The translations under genes were made by a program, and so were the position numbers. DNA of 21,689 nt from Chrysochromulina parva (Eukaryota > Haptophyta > Prymnesiales > Chrysochromulinaceae), in assembly GCA_002887195.1 (NCBI GenBank), contig PJAB01000719.1, positions 1-21,689 on the forward strand, in the 5' to 3' direction. This document shows positions 9,302 through 18,375 of this stretch, one piece after another. Position 1 is the first letter of the stretch, and each line of letters begins with the position of its first letter. Below the pieces are notes generated by a model. That model did no database searches and was not told the origin of the DNA. It saw only the letters and a list, made by a program, of their open reading frames with translations.

Positions 9302-10329
9302 GCCGTTCCCATTGCCTCACCGGCCACACTTGCACATGGTCTTTTTTTAGATCCCATGGTCGGTGCACGATGGTTGAGCACTAGTCTCGCCGTTTGGCGG
9401 ACGTGGACCGTGCGGACGGTGCAGGCCGCCGCGCCTGCCCACCAGCACGTCGGACGTCGCCGCTGCTCGTTCCTCGTATTTCCGTCGTAAGTACTGCCGC
9501 CGCTTCGGCTGCGTGTCCCTGTGACAAAACGTTTGTGCTGATAAACATTATGTGACGTTGCTTCGGAGCCGATCGACATCTACAGTCGGTTGCGATGTGC
9601 GCGCTCGCGGGTCGCGGGGGGCCCCGCTCGGGCACCGGAAGCAACCACGAAGCAGCCACGATCGTGCGGCATGATCGCTCGGCCGTGATTGTCGGGCAAA
9701 GAATGATCGGCATGTTCGGATCGCACCGTAGACCACACATGGCGCATCCGCAGGTCCACGCACTCCGCCCGCTCTGGCGTCGTGGCGTGGCACACGCGCA
9801 TCGACACGCGCATCTTCCGCGCCTCTCTCGCGGTCTCTCCTCTGGCCGAGTCAGGCGGCCACTCTCTCATCTCCGCCGCCCCGTTTTATCTGAGGCATCA
9901 TCCGCCAAGATCCGATCCAAGTGAACTCTCCCGCCACCCGCAGTTCCGCGTGCGGTGCGGCGCGGGCCTGCGCGCCCCTGTCGTCGCTCCACTCGCCTCT
10001 CACCTGTGCCCTGCTGTGAACTGTGTTCGGCGCACGTGGGCGGGACCGAGCACGTGCTTTGCGTTTGGGGCCGCGGTACGCACCTCGCTCAGCTCACCTC
10101 GGCAGAGCTTGTCGAACATGCAAGAAAACTCCCGTCTCGAAAAACGGCACCCACTGGCCTCGAGGCCGGCTTCGAGGCCGGGATACGTGCTGACGTGCGC
10201 GCGCCGAAGCGCGCCGCAGGTTTGAAAGGACCTCGCCGGCCCGCTTCCCATCCGGATGCCTGTGGGCGAGCAAGCAACGGCGCGTAGCTCATCACATGCA
10301 GCAAAGGCACTGTGGCGAAATGGGCCGCA
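9302..10329. other. Noncoding region between the convergent MORN3 and LUC7-like genes
   Basis: I see no supportable gene in this 1,028-bp stretch. Several overlapping frames of about 100-150 codons exist on both strands, but they are Arg, Pro, Ser and Ala-rich, lack recognisable motifs and mirror each other, as expected of shadows at high GC. A short direct repeat of TCGAGGCCGG-type units lies near 10159-10182. The 3' UTRs of both neighbours must end here. Confidence 0.55.
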
Positions 10330-11466
10330 CTAGCGTCGCTCGCGGTAGTCTCGATCTGTGCGGCGATCCCAGTCAGCGCGGCGGTCCCAATCACCCCGAC
10401 GGTCGTCATCACGCTCGCGTCTGTAAGGGTCGTAGCGAGGCCTGTCGTCGTTACGATACCTGTCGTCCCGGTACCTGTCATCCCGGTACCTGTCGTCCCT
10501 GTGCTTATCGTCGCGGTACCTGTCGTCGCGGTACCTGTCGTGACGGTCCCAATCGGAACTTCCACCACGCTCACGCTCGTCACGATAAGGGACACCGCTG
10601 CGACTGATACTTCCGACGCCACCGCCAGGGCGGGCAGGAGGATTGGCTTGGAGTTCGAGGAGCTTCTCGCGGATACTCTTCCATGCCTTGTACTGCTTTC
10701 CCGACTGCAAATCGGCGAGGCGCGCCTCGTTATCAGTCGAGGAGTAGACGAGGCCAGAGACCTCGTCTACGAACTGCCGCTTGGTCTCTTTAGGTTGTGC
10801 GCGCCGCTCAAGCTCCTGCAATTGCGCCTGTAACCTGCCACGACGCGCGAGTCGCGGCGCGCCCGAGGAGCTCTGAGCGGCTGGCGCGCTGCCGAGGCAT
10901 GCGTGCCGCGTGCGTTCGAGTGTGCTGCCTTACATTCCCGCCTTCTGGAAGGCCTGCATCGAGCCGTCGACATCGCCTTCCTCGCCCAGCACCTCCGACT
11001 GCGTCTGCAGCTCCTGGATCTGCTCCTTGATCCCGTCAATCTGGGCCAGGAGCTCCTTGGGCACCTCCGCCTCGGCCTCATTCATCGCGTCATACCGCTT
11101 CTTCGCAGCCGCGATCCGGCGGTCCTGCTCTTCGACGAGTGCAGCTAAGAAGTCCATCAGCTCGCTCTCGAAGCCAAACTTATCCTTTTCCTCCTGCGTG
11201 AGCGCTTCCCATTGCATACGCAGGCCCTCGGTGCGCTCCTTGAGGAACCCCTCGCGGTCGAGCTGCGGAAGGTTCTCGCTTTTGGTGCCCTTGAGGAGCT
11301 CGTAAGGGCTGCAGCCACACAGGTAAAAGCGGTCAATCGATGGCGAGCGAAAGTCCGGGCCCGCCTTGTCGTCCTCATTCCGCTCCGCGAGCGGAACGTC
11401 GCGCGTCTTGCCCATCAGCTCGTCCATGGCCGCGCGCATCGCATCTTTTGCTGATGCTCGAGCCAT
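10330..11466 (-). CDS. LUC7L: LUC7-like U1 snRNP-associated protein with both zinc fingers degenerate
   Basis: Two exons (11466-10934 and 10834-10330) give 345 residues. LUC7 proteins sit in the U1 snRNP and help choose 5' splice sites. The N-terminus ([15 protein letters not shown]), the helical middle ([21 protein letters not shown], then [12 protein letters not shown]) and [23 protein letters not shown] fit the family in order and length. Aligned by eye with human LUC7L, the CCCH finger ligands become D45, S53, Q68 and E72, and the C2H2 finger ligands become D201, S204, L220 and Y226, so all eight are lost. The surrounding fold residues are kept. The tail (about 255-345) is rich in RD, RE and YRDD repeats in place of the usual RS domain. 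The start is the first ATG and gives the conserved N-terminal helix. It may be a paralogue beside a normal LUC7 elsewhere in the genome. Confidence 0.85.
10441..10553 (-). repeat. 15-bp coding tandem repeat (YRDDR units) in the LUC7-like tail
   Basis: About seven imperfect units of CCTGTCGTCCCGGTA type (plus-strand sense) lie end to end. On the minus strand each encodes a YRDDR-like pentapeptide, building the charged tail. Because the unit is in frame, copy-number change would alter tail length without disrupting the protein. Confidence 0.75.
10835..10933 (-). other. Spliceosomal intron in the LUC7-like gene (99 nt, phase 2)
   Basis: On the minus strand the donor is GGGAAT|GTAAGG and the acceptor GTGGCAG|GTTACAG. 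Splicing rebuilds ATG from AT plus G and joins two frames that together cover LUC7 without loss. Reading through the donor meets TAA immediately. A second AG six bases downstream would shift the frame. Confidence 0.8.
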
Positions 11467-11895
11467 CTAGAGGCCCACAAATCTGTTCGTGGCACGCAGG
11501 GAGTCGAACACTGAATTTGAGATGGCGAGGCACGCTTCACTCATCGCCACCACCACCACCACCACCAATACCGACGTGTTCGCAGAATCACACTTCAAGT
11601 CAAGACCACATTTTGCACGCACCACGTTTCACAGCCAAAGGTTAGCGAGACCCGGTAGGTCGCAGCTCAGAGTAAACGAATGGTTTTTTTTCCTTTTTTA
11701 TCGAGTAAGCAACGCGAACGCACTGGAATTTGGTCACATACTAGCTAGCAGCTGTCAAGTCAAGACCACATTTTGCACGCACCACGTTACATGTACACAG
11801 CCAAAGGTTAAGTTCGACACCGTTTCACAGTCGCACGTCGATGACGGCTTCCGAGTCGTTCTCGTGAACAAGAGCCCTTGAGAGGCGTCTGCCAC
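11467..11895. promoter_or_regulatory. Divergent promoter region between the LUC7-like and DDT/PHD genes
   Basis: The two genes point away from each other and share these 429 bp, so both promoters and 5' UTRs must lie here. No TATA or other core element is convincing. The region contains an (ACC)n tract at 11547-11568 and the direct repeat listed separately. No open frame here has support. Confidence 0.55.
11595..11810 (+). repeat. Direct repeat of about 50 bp in the divergent promoter
   Basis: Copy 1 is 11595-11644 and copy 2 is 11755-11810. Both start with TCAAGTCAAGACCACATTTT and end with ACAGCCAAAGGTTA. They are near-identical apart from a short insertion in copy 2 after CACCACGTT. The 110 bp between them is unrelated. 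The first ten bases match the TCAAG tracts upstream of SufS. Confidence 0.85.
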
Positions 11896-12340
11896 ATGTC
11901 CGACGTCATGTCGCGCCAGCTCCGTCAAGGCGCTCGCAAGAGCTACGCAGGTCTTGATGAGGGCTCTCGTGATTCGCCCATGGTCGAGGAGGATGACGAG
12001 CACCCCGAACCCAGGAAGCGCGGCCGGCCGCCCAGCAAAGACGGACCAAAGCGCAAAGTGGGCCGTCCGCCCAAGGTGCAAATACCTGCAAGACCACAGT
12101 CGCTCCAACGTCCGGCAGTGTCGGACGAGCAGCTCCTCATCTGGCGACAGAAGCTAGAGGGTCTGCCAGACGATGACGAAGTCCATCACCTCCAGCCCCC
12201 CATGTGTAACTCCGGGGTTGGTGCTGAAGATGCGGCCTTCGATGACCGGTTCGTCGATGAAAAGGCTGTCGGCGACTCGTCTTGGGCAGTTGACGAACAT
12301 GCTGTCGCATGCAGCGACGGAGTCGCTGCATCGGCGACAT

Positions 12341-12376
<36 letters not shown>

Positions 12377-15300
12377 TGGCTCCAGCGGCACCAGCGACGC
12401 CAGGCGGCGCACGGCTCGCGGGGTTTGAGGCGGCTCCGACGTCGCCAATGCAGCGTTGCTCTTTGCCGCCACTATCTTCACTTGTGCAGCTGGCACCGGT
12501 TGTGCAGCCGCGAATCGACCAACCAGAACCCGATAGGCAGCGACTCGCGGCACCACCGGAAGCGATCAGCTACTTGCTCCATGTGTGCACCTTGCTCGCC
12601 CAGCTCCATGTCCAGCGCACACCTGCACTCCCGGCGCGCACATTGCGCGCACATTGCGCACGGCATGCTGACCATGTGCGACCAACGGCCTCCCGCGCAG
12701 ATCCACTACTTCTTGTATTCCTTCCTTGACGCTCTGAATCTTGGCAACGGCTCGGATGGCGTGCCAAGCGAGGCAGCACTTGGACTGTGTTTTCTCGACG
12801 ATGCGATGGCCGACGGTGATGTGCCGCTCGTGCACCGAGTGCACACGGCGGTGCTCGAGTTCCTTGCGCGTACCTCTCTCGAGGAGCCCCCCACAGATGA
12901 CGATGACGACGGACGGCTCGAGCCCACCGAGTTCACGCGGCTGCGCCCCGAGCTAGCAAAGGAGCTTCTCGGAGGGCTGCGCGTGCCGGAGGCGTGGCCG
13001 GAGTTGCTGCGCCGCGCGGCGCGTGAGCTCGGCCACGACGATCCATCCACGCTCCGCGCGCTCGCGTGCGGCGAGTACCGCGCCATCACGCTGGGCGGGC
13101 GGCTCCGCTTGCTGAGCTTTCTATGCGAGGCAGCCGCGAACACGCTTGCGGCCCGTCGCATCCTCGATGCGCGCATGCACACCCTTGAGGCGCAGGAGTG
13201 GGACTACGAGTCGGCCGTTTCTGCGGGTGTGCTGCAATGGGCATCGCTCCAGCACCTTCCCCGCCCTGAGCCTCTCGGCCGCGATCGCAACCATGCCACC
13301 TTCTGGAACGCGGGACCTGGTCTCATCATGCGCCAAACCGCGACTCAAGCCGACGCCGCGCCGGCTTTCGCCGAGAACGCGGCCTCTGCCCGTCCCATGG
13401 CCGCGAAGCCCACCACCATCCTGCCCCCCGCCATCGAGCCCATCGCAACCCAGCCCACCACCACACAGCCCGCTGCTGCCTTACCCGACGCTGCCGAGTT
13501 TGTCTCCGCCGGGCCGCCTGAGGCTGAGATCGCGGCGCTGAGCAGCTTGCGTGTTGTGGGCGGTGCGAGGCTCTCGAGCACGTTCGAGCTGCTACACGGC
13601 GATGGCGCCGTCCCTCAGCTGCGTGCGGCGCTCGACACACGCGGCGTGCGCGAATGCGCCCTCGTTAACGCCATCAGCAACCACCAGCAGAACCTGCAGA
13701 AGCAGAGCATGCCAACCATGCGCCATCACCGCCGTCCGCCGGTGCCGTCGGGGCGCGTTGGCTGGCCGGCACCCCCGAGGGAAGATGTGGGCAAGGAGGC
13801 GAGCTTCACGCAGCTCGAGTGCCCCGCATGCGAACGCCGGCTGCGTGGCGGGCTCACTGAGTGGCTTGCGCACGCATGCAGCAGCTGTGCCCTCAACGCT
13901 CCCCGCGCGCTGCTGCGGCCCGACACGCTCCAGCGCCTTGCCATCGGCCTCCTCGCTCTCGAGCTTCAGATCCCGCCGCTTCTGTGCGCACCTGCGTGGG
14001 ACGTGCACCGCATGGAGTGGCAGTCAACCCTCAAGGAGGCGGCCGCCTCGGGCGCGCCCTACGCCCTCAGTCGTATCGCCTCTCTCGTGCTACGGCTGCA
14101 AGAGAATATCCATACCGCCCTGTTTCGCCCTGGATGGGCCTGCTCTGCCTCCAAGCTATGCGGCATTCGCTACCTGTCCCTGGACGACACCACACCATCT
14201 CCAGATCAACCATCAGAGACTGCGGAGGTAGCTGCGAAGGCCGAGGGCCCAGATGCCGCCGCTAGCCGCCCTGCTGAGGTGCGCGTATTGCTGGCACCTT
14301 TGCGGGCAGCCAGCGGCCCTCGTCGTACCATCGCGGCAGGTGCGCGCGTGTGGATGCACCTCTACGTGACGCAAGGGACCGCAGCTGCGGGAGCGCCTGC
14401 GAACGGCTTGGGACCGGCGAATGGCGCTAAGTCCGGGCGTGCCGCCGCCGCGCAATCCTCTGCTGTCGCCTACACCTCTTCCGTGCCTGCCGGCGCACCC
14501 GCTACGGTGCAGGCCAGTGAAGGCCTGCGGGTGCAAGCCGACATAGAAATGGAGGATGTACACGGCGTTGTTGAGGCAGAAGCTGCGGCGGATGCGATGG
14601 CAGAAGCGGGTGCATCGGTTGCGCTGGTAGTGGAACACGATGACGCCGGGCCCGATGTGGGGGGCAAGGAGATGAACAGCTACAAGGGCGACGGCATGGA
14701 TGAAGATGACGATAACGTAGAGGGTACCGGAGAAGACAGCGACAACCATGAGGCCACGGCGAACGGAAAGGTCAAGGGCGGGGAGGCGGATGGGGACGAG
14801 GATGACGAGGACGAGGGCAACGAGGAGGAAGACGTCGAGGAGGAGCGCCCCCCAGTGGCGCAAAGGAGAAAGCGGGGGCGACCGCCGCTCCGAAAGACAA
14901 CGCCCAACTCGAAAGCCTCGGAACCAGCTCGGCCGCCGGCGATCTCGGCGATCTCGGCACGCCTTGACCGCAGCACCCGCAGCAAGGGGCTGCCCAATGG
15001 CAACTATGCGCCCCCTGCGCACGTGGCGCCAGGGCGGCAGACACGGCAGACACGTCGGTCGCAGCTCGGCGAAGAGGGTGGACAGGAAGCTAAGGACGAC
15101 AGCGAAGGGGCGGGCGAGCAGAGCGATGAGGATGATGCGGCGGAGGTGGAGAACCCGTGCGAGGTGTGTGGAGGCGCGGAGGACGACATCAACACCTTGC
15201 TCTGCGACGACTGCGACCGCCCCTTCCACATCTACTGCCTGCCGCGGCCCATGATCGCGGTACCTTCGGGCGACTGGTACTGCGCCGATTGCTCTGACAA

Positions 15301-17653
15301 GCGAGCGGTAGCGGCGCGCTTGCAGATCCGCACAGGCTGCGAGTTGCGCTGTCGCGACAAGGCAGGCAAATGGCAGGTGGGTTACATGGAGGCGATGGGT
15401 CCCGAGGGCGTCCTGGTGCATTATCCGGCCCATGCCGGTGCGGCTGACGAGTGGGTGCCGCTCGACAGTAGGCGACTTCGGTACGAAGGCGCCGGCTTCC
15501 GCACGCGTGTGGCCGAGGTAGACGAGGAAGACGATAGTGCGTGCGCCGTGTGCGGCTCAGCGGGCGACTCAGAGCATCTGCTGCTCTGCGACTCCGAAGG
15601 GTGCAATGCGGCCTACCACACGACCTGCCTGCGAGTGCCTCTCGCCCAAGTTCCCGAGGGTGATTGGCACTGTGAGCGGTGTGACGAGCAGCGTGCTGTC
15701 CATGGTACGCTTGAGCGCGCACGCGCGCTCATGCCCGACGGGCTGCGCCGCTGGCGGCGACGCGTGCGCGGTGCCAGGTCCGCGGCGGAGCTAGCGCTGC
15801 TGCTCGGCACCTTCGAGGGCGCGCTGCGCCTCGACGAGCTGCAACAGGCTGGCCAGCGCGCACGCAAGGCGCACCGCATGGCGGGGCGTGAGGAGCCTTC
15901 GCCGACCTGCGACCTTAATTTCGTGCTCGGGTGGCGCTTGGGGTGCACCACGGGCACAACTGGCGGTGGGGCAGATCGCGAGTTCAGAGTGGAGCGTGCA
16001 GCGGAGCCACCGCCATGCTCGATCGTGCTTCCGGACGGTGTGAGCCCAGGCCAGAAGCTTTCATGCACGCCGCCCAACTGTCGCACCGTGCAAATCGTGG
16101 TGCCGCGTGGCATCAAGGCAGGGCAGAAGCTCCAAGTGTCAGTGCCACGTGCGTTGTGGCCACGCTCGATCACGTGGTGCGCGCTCGACGCCAAGGCGCC
16201 TGTCGAGGTGATTGCCAAGGTGCTCGAGCATGGACTCGAGCTCGAGGCAGAGCGCCGGCGCACCCTCGACAAGGAGGCCGAGGTGCGCGACGTGCTCCAG
16301 AGACTAATTGACGCTCTCGCAGAGAGTGATGACGAGTCGCGTCAGCGCAAGCAGCAGCTCGAGCAGCAGCAGCAGCAGCAACAGCAGCTCCTGCGTGCCC
16401 AGCACCAGCACATCCAGCATCAGAAGCACATCCAGCAGCAGCAGCAGCAGATGCAGCAGCAGCAGATGCAGCAGATGCAGCAGCGGCGGCGGCTGTTGCA
16501 GCAGCAGCAGCAGCACGAGCACCAACAGCATCACCTTCAGCAGCAGCAGCTACAACAGTTGCATCAGCAACAGCAGCTCATGATGCAGCAGCAGCAGAAG
16601 CAGCAACAAGAGCTGCCTTTGCAGCAGTATGGCAGCAACGGCAACGGTCAGCCACCCGCTGCGGTGCCATTGGCACTGGCGACCCCTCTGCCATCGCCAC
16701 ATCAACCATCGATGGCTTCATGGCACACAGCCACGTGGCCGCAGTCGCTTCCTGGTCAACAAAGTGCTTCGATGTCGTCGGTTATGGTGACCTCTCCAAT
16801 AGTTGGCAACATGCACAATCCGCTTGCTATAGGTTTGCAATCGTCTTCCTGGCAGCAGCAGCAGCTGCTGCTGCAGCAGCGGCACCAGCACCAGCACCAG
16901 CACCAGCACCAGCGCCAGCACCAGCACCAGCACCAGCACCAGCACCAGCAGTCACCACAGCGGCAACGGGTCTCCTCACCATCGCATCCACGCTTTTCGG
17001 AATCGCGACCGAGGCAGTTTTCTGCGGTGTCATCATCACCTGTCTCGCAGTCGAGCACCAACCCGCCACCAACCCATGCTCCGCCCGCGCAAAAGACTAG
17101 CGTGCATCAGCCGTCGCAGCAGCATGTCGGCATGACCGACGCAGAGCGAGCGGAGCGAGCGGTGAGGAAAGAGGTCGAAGGGGTGCTGGAAAGGCTCATA
17201 GTGCAGGTGGAGCGTGACATCGTCAATGAGAGGCGCGAGCGTCAGAAGCGAGAATTGAGAAAAGAGCGCGAAGCTGAGCAGCAGGCAGAAGCATGCATTG
17301 AACGCCTCATCAGGCGCCTTGAGCGGGACGAAGCCCAGGTATCCTGCGAGGACGGCCGTCCGTACGCCGAGCCGCTACGCAAAAGCCGCTTGCACTGCTA
17401 CCGAGTACATGGCATGCCCTGCACGGATTGGTTCCAGGGTGAATTGCCTGAGTCTGCTCGCAGTGTGGATGCGGAGACCCAAGTGCGCCAGGCTCGCCAG
17501 CTGCTTAAGCTGGCCCAGGCGTGTGTGCAGGAGCGCCCATCAAAGCTACCGCTCGCGTGGGTGGCCCCAGAGACGCGAAGCCGCGGGTGGAATGTCATCT
17601 GCCTCGCCCTCGGTGGTGATGAAGGAGGAGAACAACAACAGGGGGCGGGATAG
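11896..17653 (+). CDS. DDT/WHIM/tandem-PHD chromatin protein with AT-hooks and poly-Gln (BAZ/ACF1-like)
   Basis: With the inferred intron the protein has about 1,879 residues. In order it carries: two AT-hooks (RGRPP at 42-46, GRPP at 56-59); poly-Ala; a DDT-like helix block from about 232 (YFLYSFLDALNLG); WHIM-like segments (about 348-390, and PLGRDRNHATFW at 420-431); a possible zinc knuckle near 602 (CPAC, then HACSSC); an acidic stretch; a third AT-hook near 955; PHD finger 1 (1049-1094, C4HC3 pattern); a Tudor-like stretch (about 1104-1162); PHD finger 2 (1177-1225); a WHIM3-like helix (SAAELALLLGTFEGALR); a paired VPxGxxxGQKL module (1336-1378); poly-Gln (about 1447-1538); a His-Gln repeat; and basic coiled coil. 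DDT, WHIM and PHD together mark ISWI-associated subunits that bind linker DNA and read histone tails. A nuclear remodelling role is therefore likely. No bromodomain is visible. The first ATG in frame is 11896. The last ~90 residues are unrecognised. Confidence 0.78.
12344..12373 (+). repeat. (CAG)10 tract read as poly-alanine
   Basis: Ten CAG triplets lie in exon 1 of the chromatin gene. In the AT-hook frame they are read as GCA, giving poly-Ala. The other CAG tracts of the same gene are read as Gln. Confidence 0.8.
12583..12700 (+). other. Inferred intron in the DDT/PHD gene (118 nt, phase 0; donor uncertain)
   Basis: The AT-hook exon and the DDT exon are in different frames, so something must be removed between about 12580 and 12700. 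The acceptor CCCGCGCAG|ATC at 12700 is good and leads into the DDT helix. Donor CAT|GTGTGC at 12583 joins SYLLH to IHYFLYSFLDAL. A second in-phase donor, CAT|GTCCAG at 12610, would give a 91-nt intron and nine more residues. I cannot separate these by sequence alone. Confidence 0.55.
16352..16627 (+). repeat. Interrupted CAG repeat encoding a Gln-rich domain
   Basis: Most codons here are CAG, broken by ATG, CAC, CTG and CGG codons, giving about 90 residues rich in Gln with Met, His, Leu and Arg. The antisense strand reads as poly-Leu, a typical shadow. Confidence 0.85.
16883..16951 (+). repeat. (CACCAG)n hexanucleotide repeat encoding His-Gln
   Basis: About eleven nearly perfect CACCAG units encode alternating His and Gln, with one CGC interruption. 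The tract is in frame and so tolerates copy-number change. Confidence 0.85.
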
Positions 17654-18375
17654 GGGTGGGAGGGGAGGGGTGGCCCATGTACACGTACTACAGGACGTTT
17701 TGCTACGCCCATCCGGATTACTCGAGGGGATGACCGATGATGTATGCTGTGTGGTGGCCCCTGTGTGCCGTGTCCCGTGTGAAAAGGCCCGCGCGGTCGA
17801 CCTCAGCGCGGCGAGGGAAAATGTGACTTGGGGGTTCGTTGCGCTGCGAGTGTGTGCCTTCGCCTAGCCGCTTGTACGGCGATGGAAAGTCGAACGAGAA
17901 ATTTTTTCATGTTTGGTGCACGTGATGGTGAGCATCTCAGCAACCGGATGGAGCGTCCGCGCAGCCCACGTCGCGACCCGGCCGCACGGAATACGAAATA
18001 CATACCGGCTAATCGGTAGACTCACCAAAAGATCCACCATAGATCCACCACGCGTTCGCGCGCCATTCGCCGAAAGCGCTCGGCCGCGACGGCGGGGCAG
18101 GAGCGACGCTCACTAAGACGCTCACGCAAGTGGTGGTCCGCGTGCGCCCCTCCCCCTCGACCTTGTATCAGGCGCCCCTGCCGGCGCCGGTCGACGTAGT
18201 GTATAAAAATTGCGGGAGATGCCGCCGAAGGCCTCTAGGATCATCGGGATCACAAGGGCCTTCTTGTTGCGGAGAGCGTCGTCAAAGTCGCCCGCCCGTG
18301 CTGACTGCCGACTTTGGAAGTGAATACAGGAATACTCGGTCAAAGTCGGTGCCTCGGCTACTGGACAGTACATGA
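17654..18375. other. Noncoding spacer between the chromatin gene and dethiobiotin synthetase
   Basis: These 722 bp hold no supportable intact gene. The left part should be the 3' UTR of the chromatin gene. The right part carries a possible retroelement relic on the minus strand (listed separately) and must also hold the promoter of the dethiobiotin synthetase gene. Confidence 0.5.
18122..18350 (-). pseudogene. Possible relic of a retroelement-type open frame
   Basis: A minus-strand frame reads DFDDALRNKKALVIPMILEA, then FGGISRNFYTLRR. The pattern of a basic residue cluster, V-P-hydrophobic, then E-x-FGG followed by a helix is one I associate with the end of reverse-transcriptase-linked frames common in algal genomes. 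The frame is short, has no recognisable polymerase motifs and is closed on both sides. It also runs across the start of the dethiobiotin synthetase gene on the other strand. It could be a chance frame. Confidence 0.25.

Noticed and set aside
9782..10287. Overlapping frames of 110-147 codons downstream of MORN3
   Set aside because: They have low-complexity Arg/Ser/Pro composition, no family resemblance, and competing frames of equal length on both strands.
11483..11560. A tRNA T-arm-like sequence on the minus strand (GTTCGACTC flanked by a partial stem)
   Set aside because: The T-stem has a mismatch, and no matching acceptor strand, D-arm or anticodon arm is found upstream at the right distance.
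14213..15433. A 406-codon minus-strand frame across the PHD region
   Set aside because: The plus strand here encodes a complete C4HC3 PHD finger, an AT-hook and an acidic stretch. The minus frame is a Leu/Val/Arg-rich reflection of that acidic coding sequence.
18202..18209. TATAAAAA as a TATA box for dethiobiotin synthetase
   Set aside because: It lies about 170 bp from the ATG with no other core element, falls inside the possible retroelement relic, and single AT-rich octamers are weak evidence.
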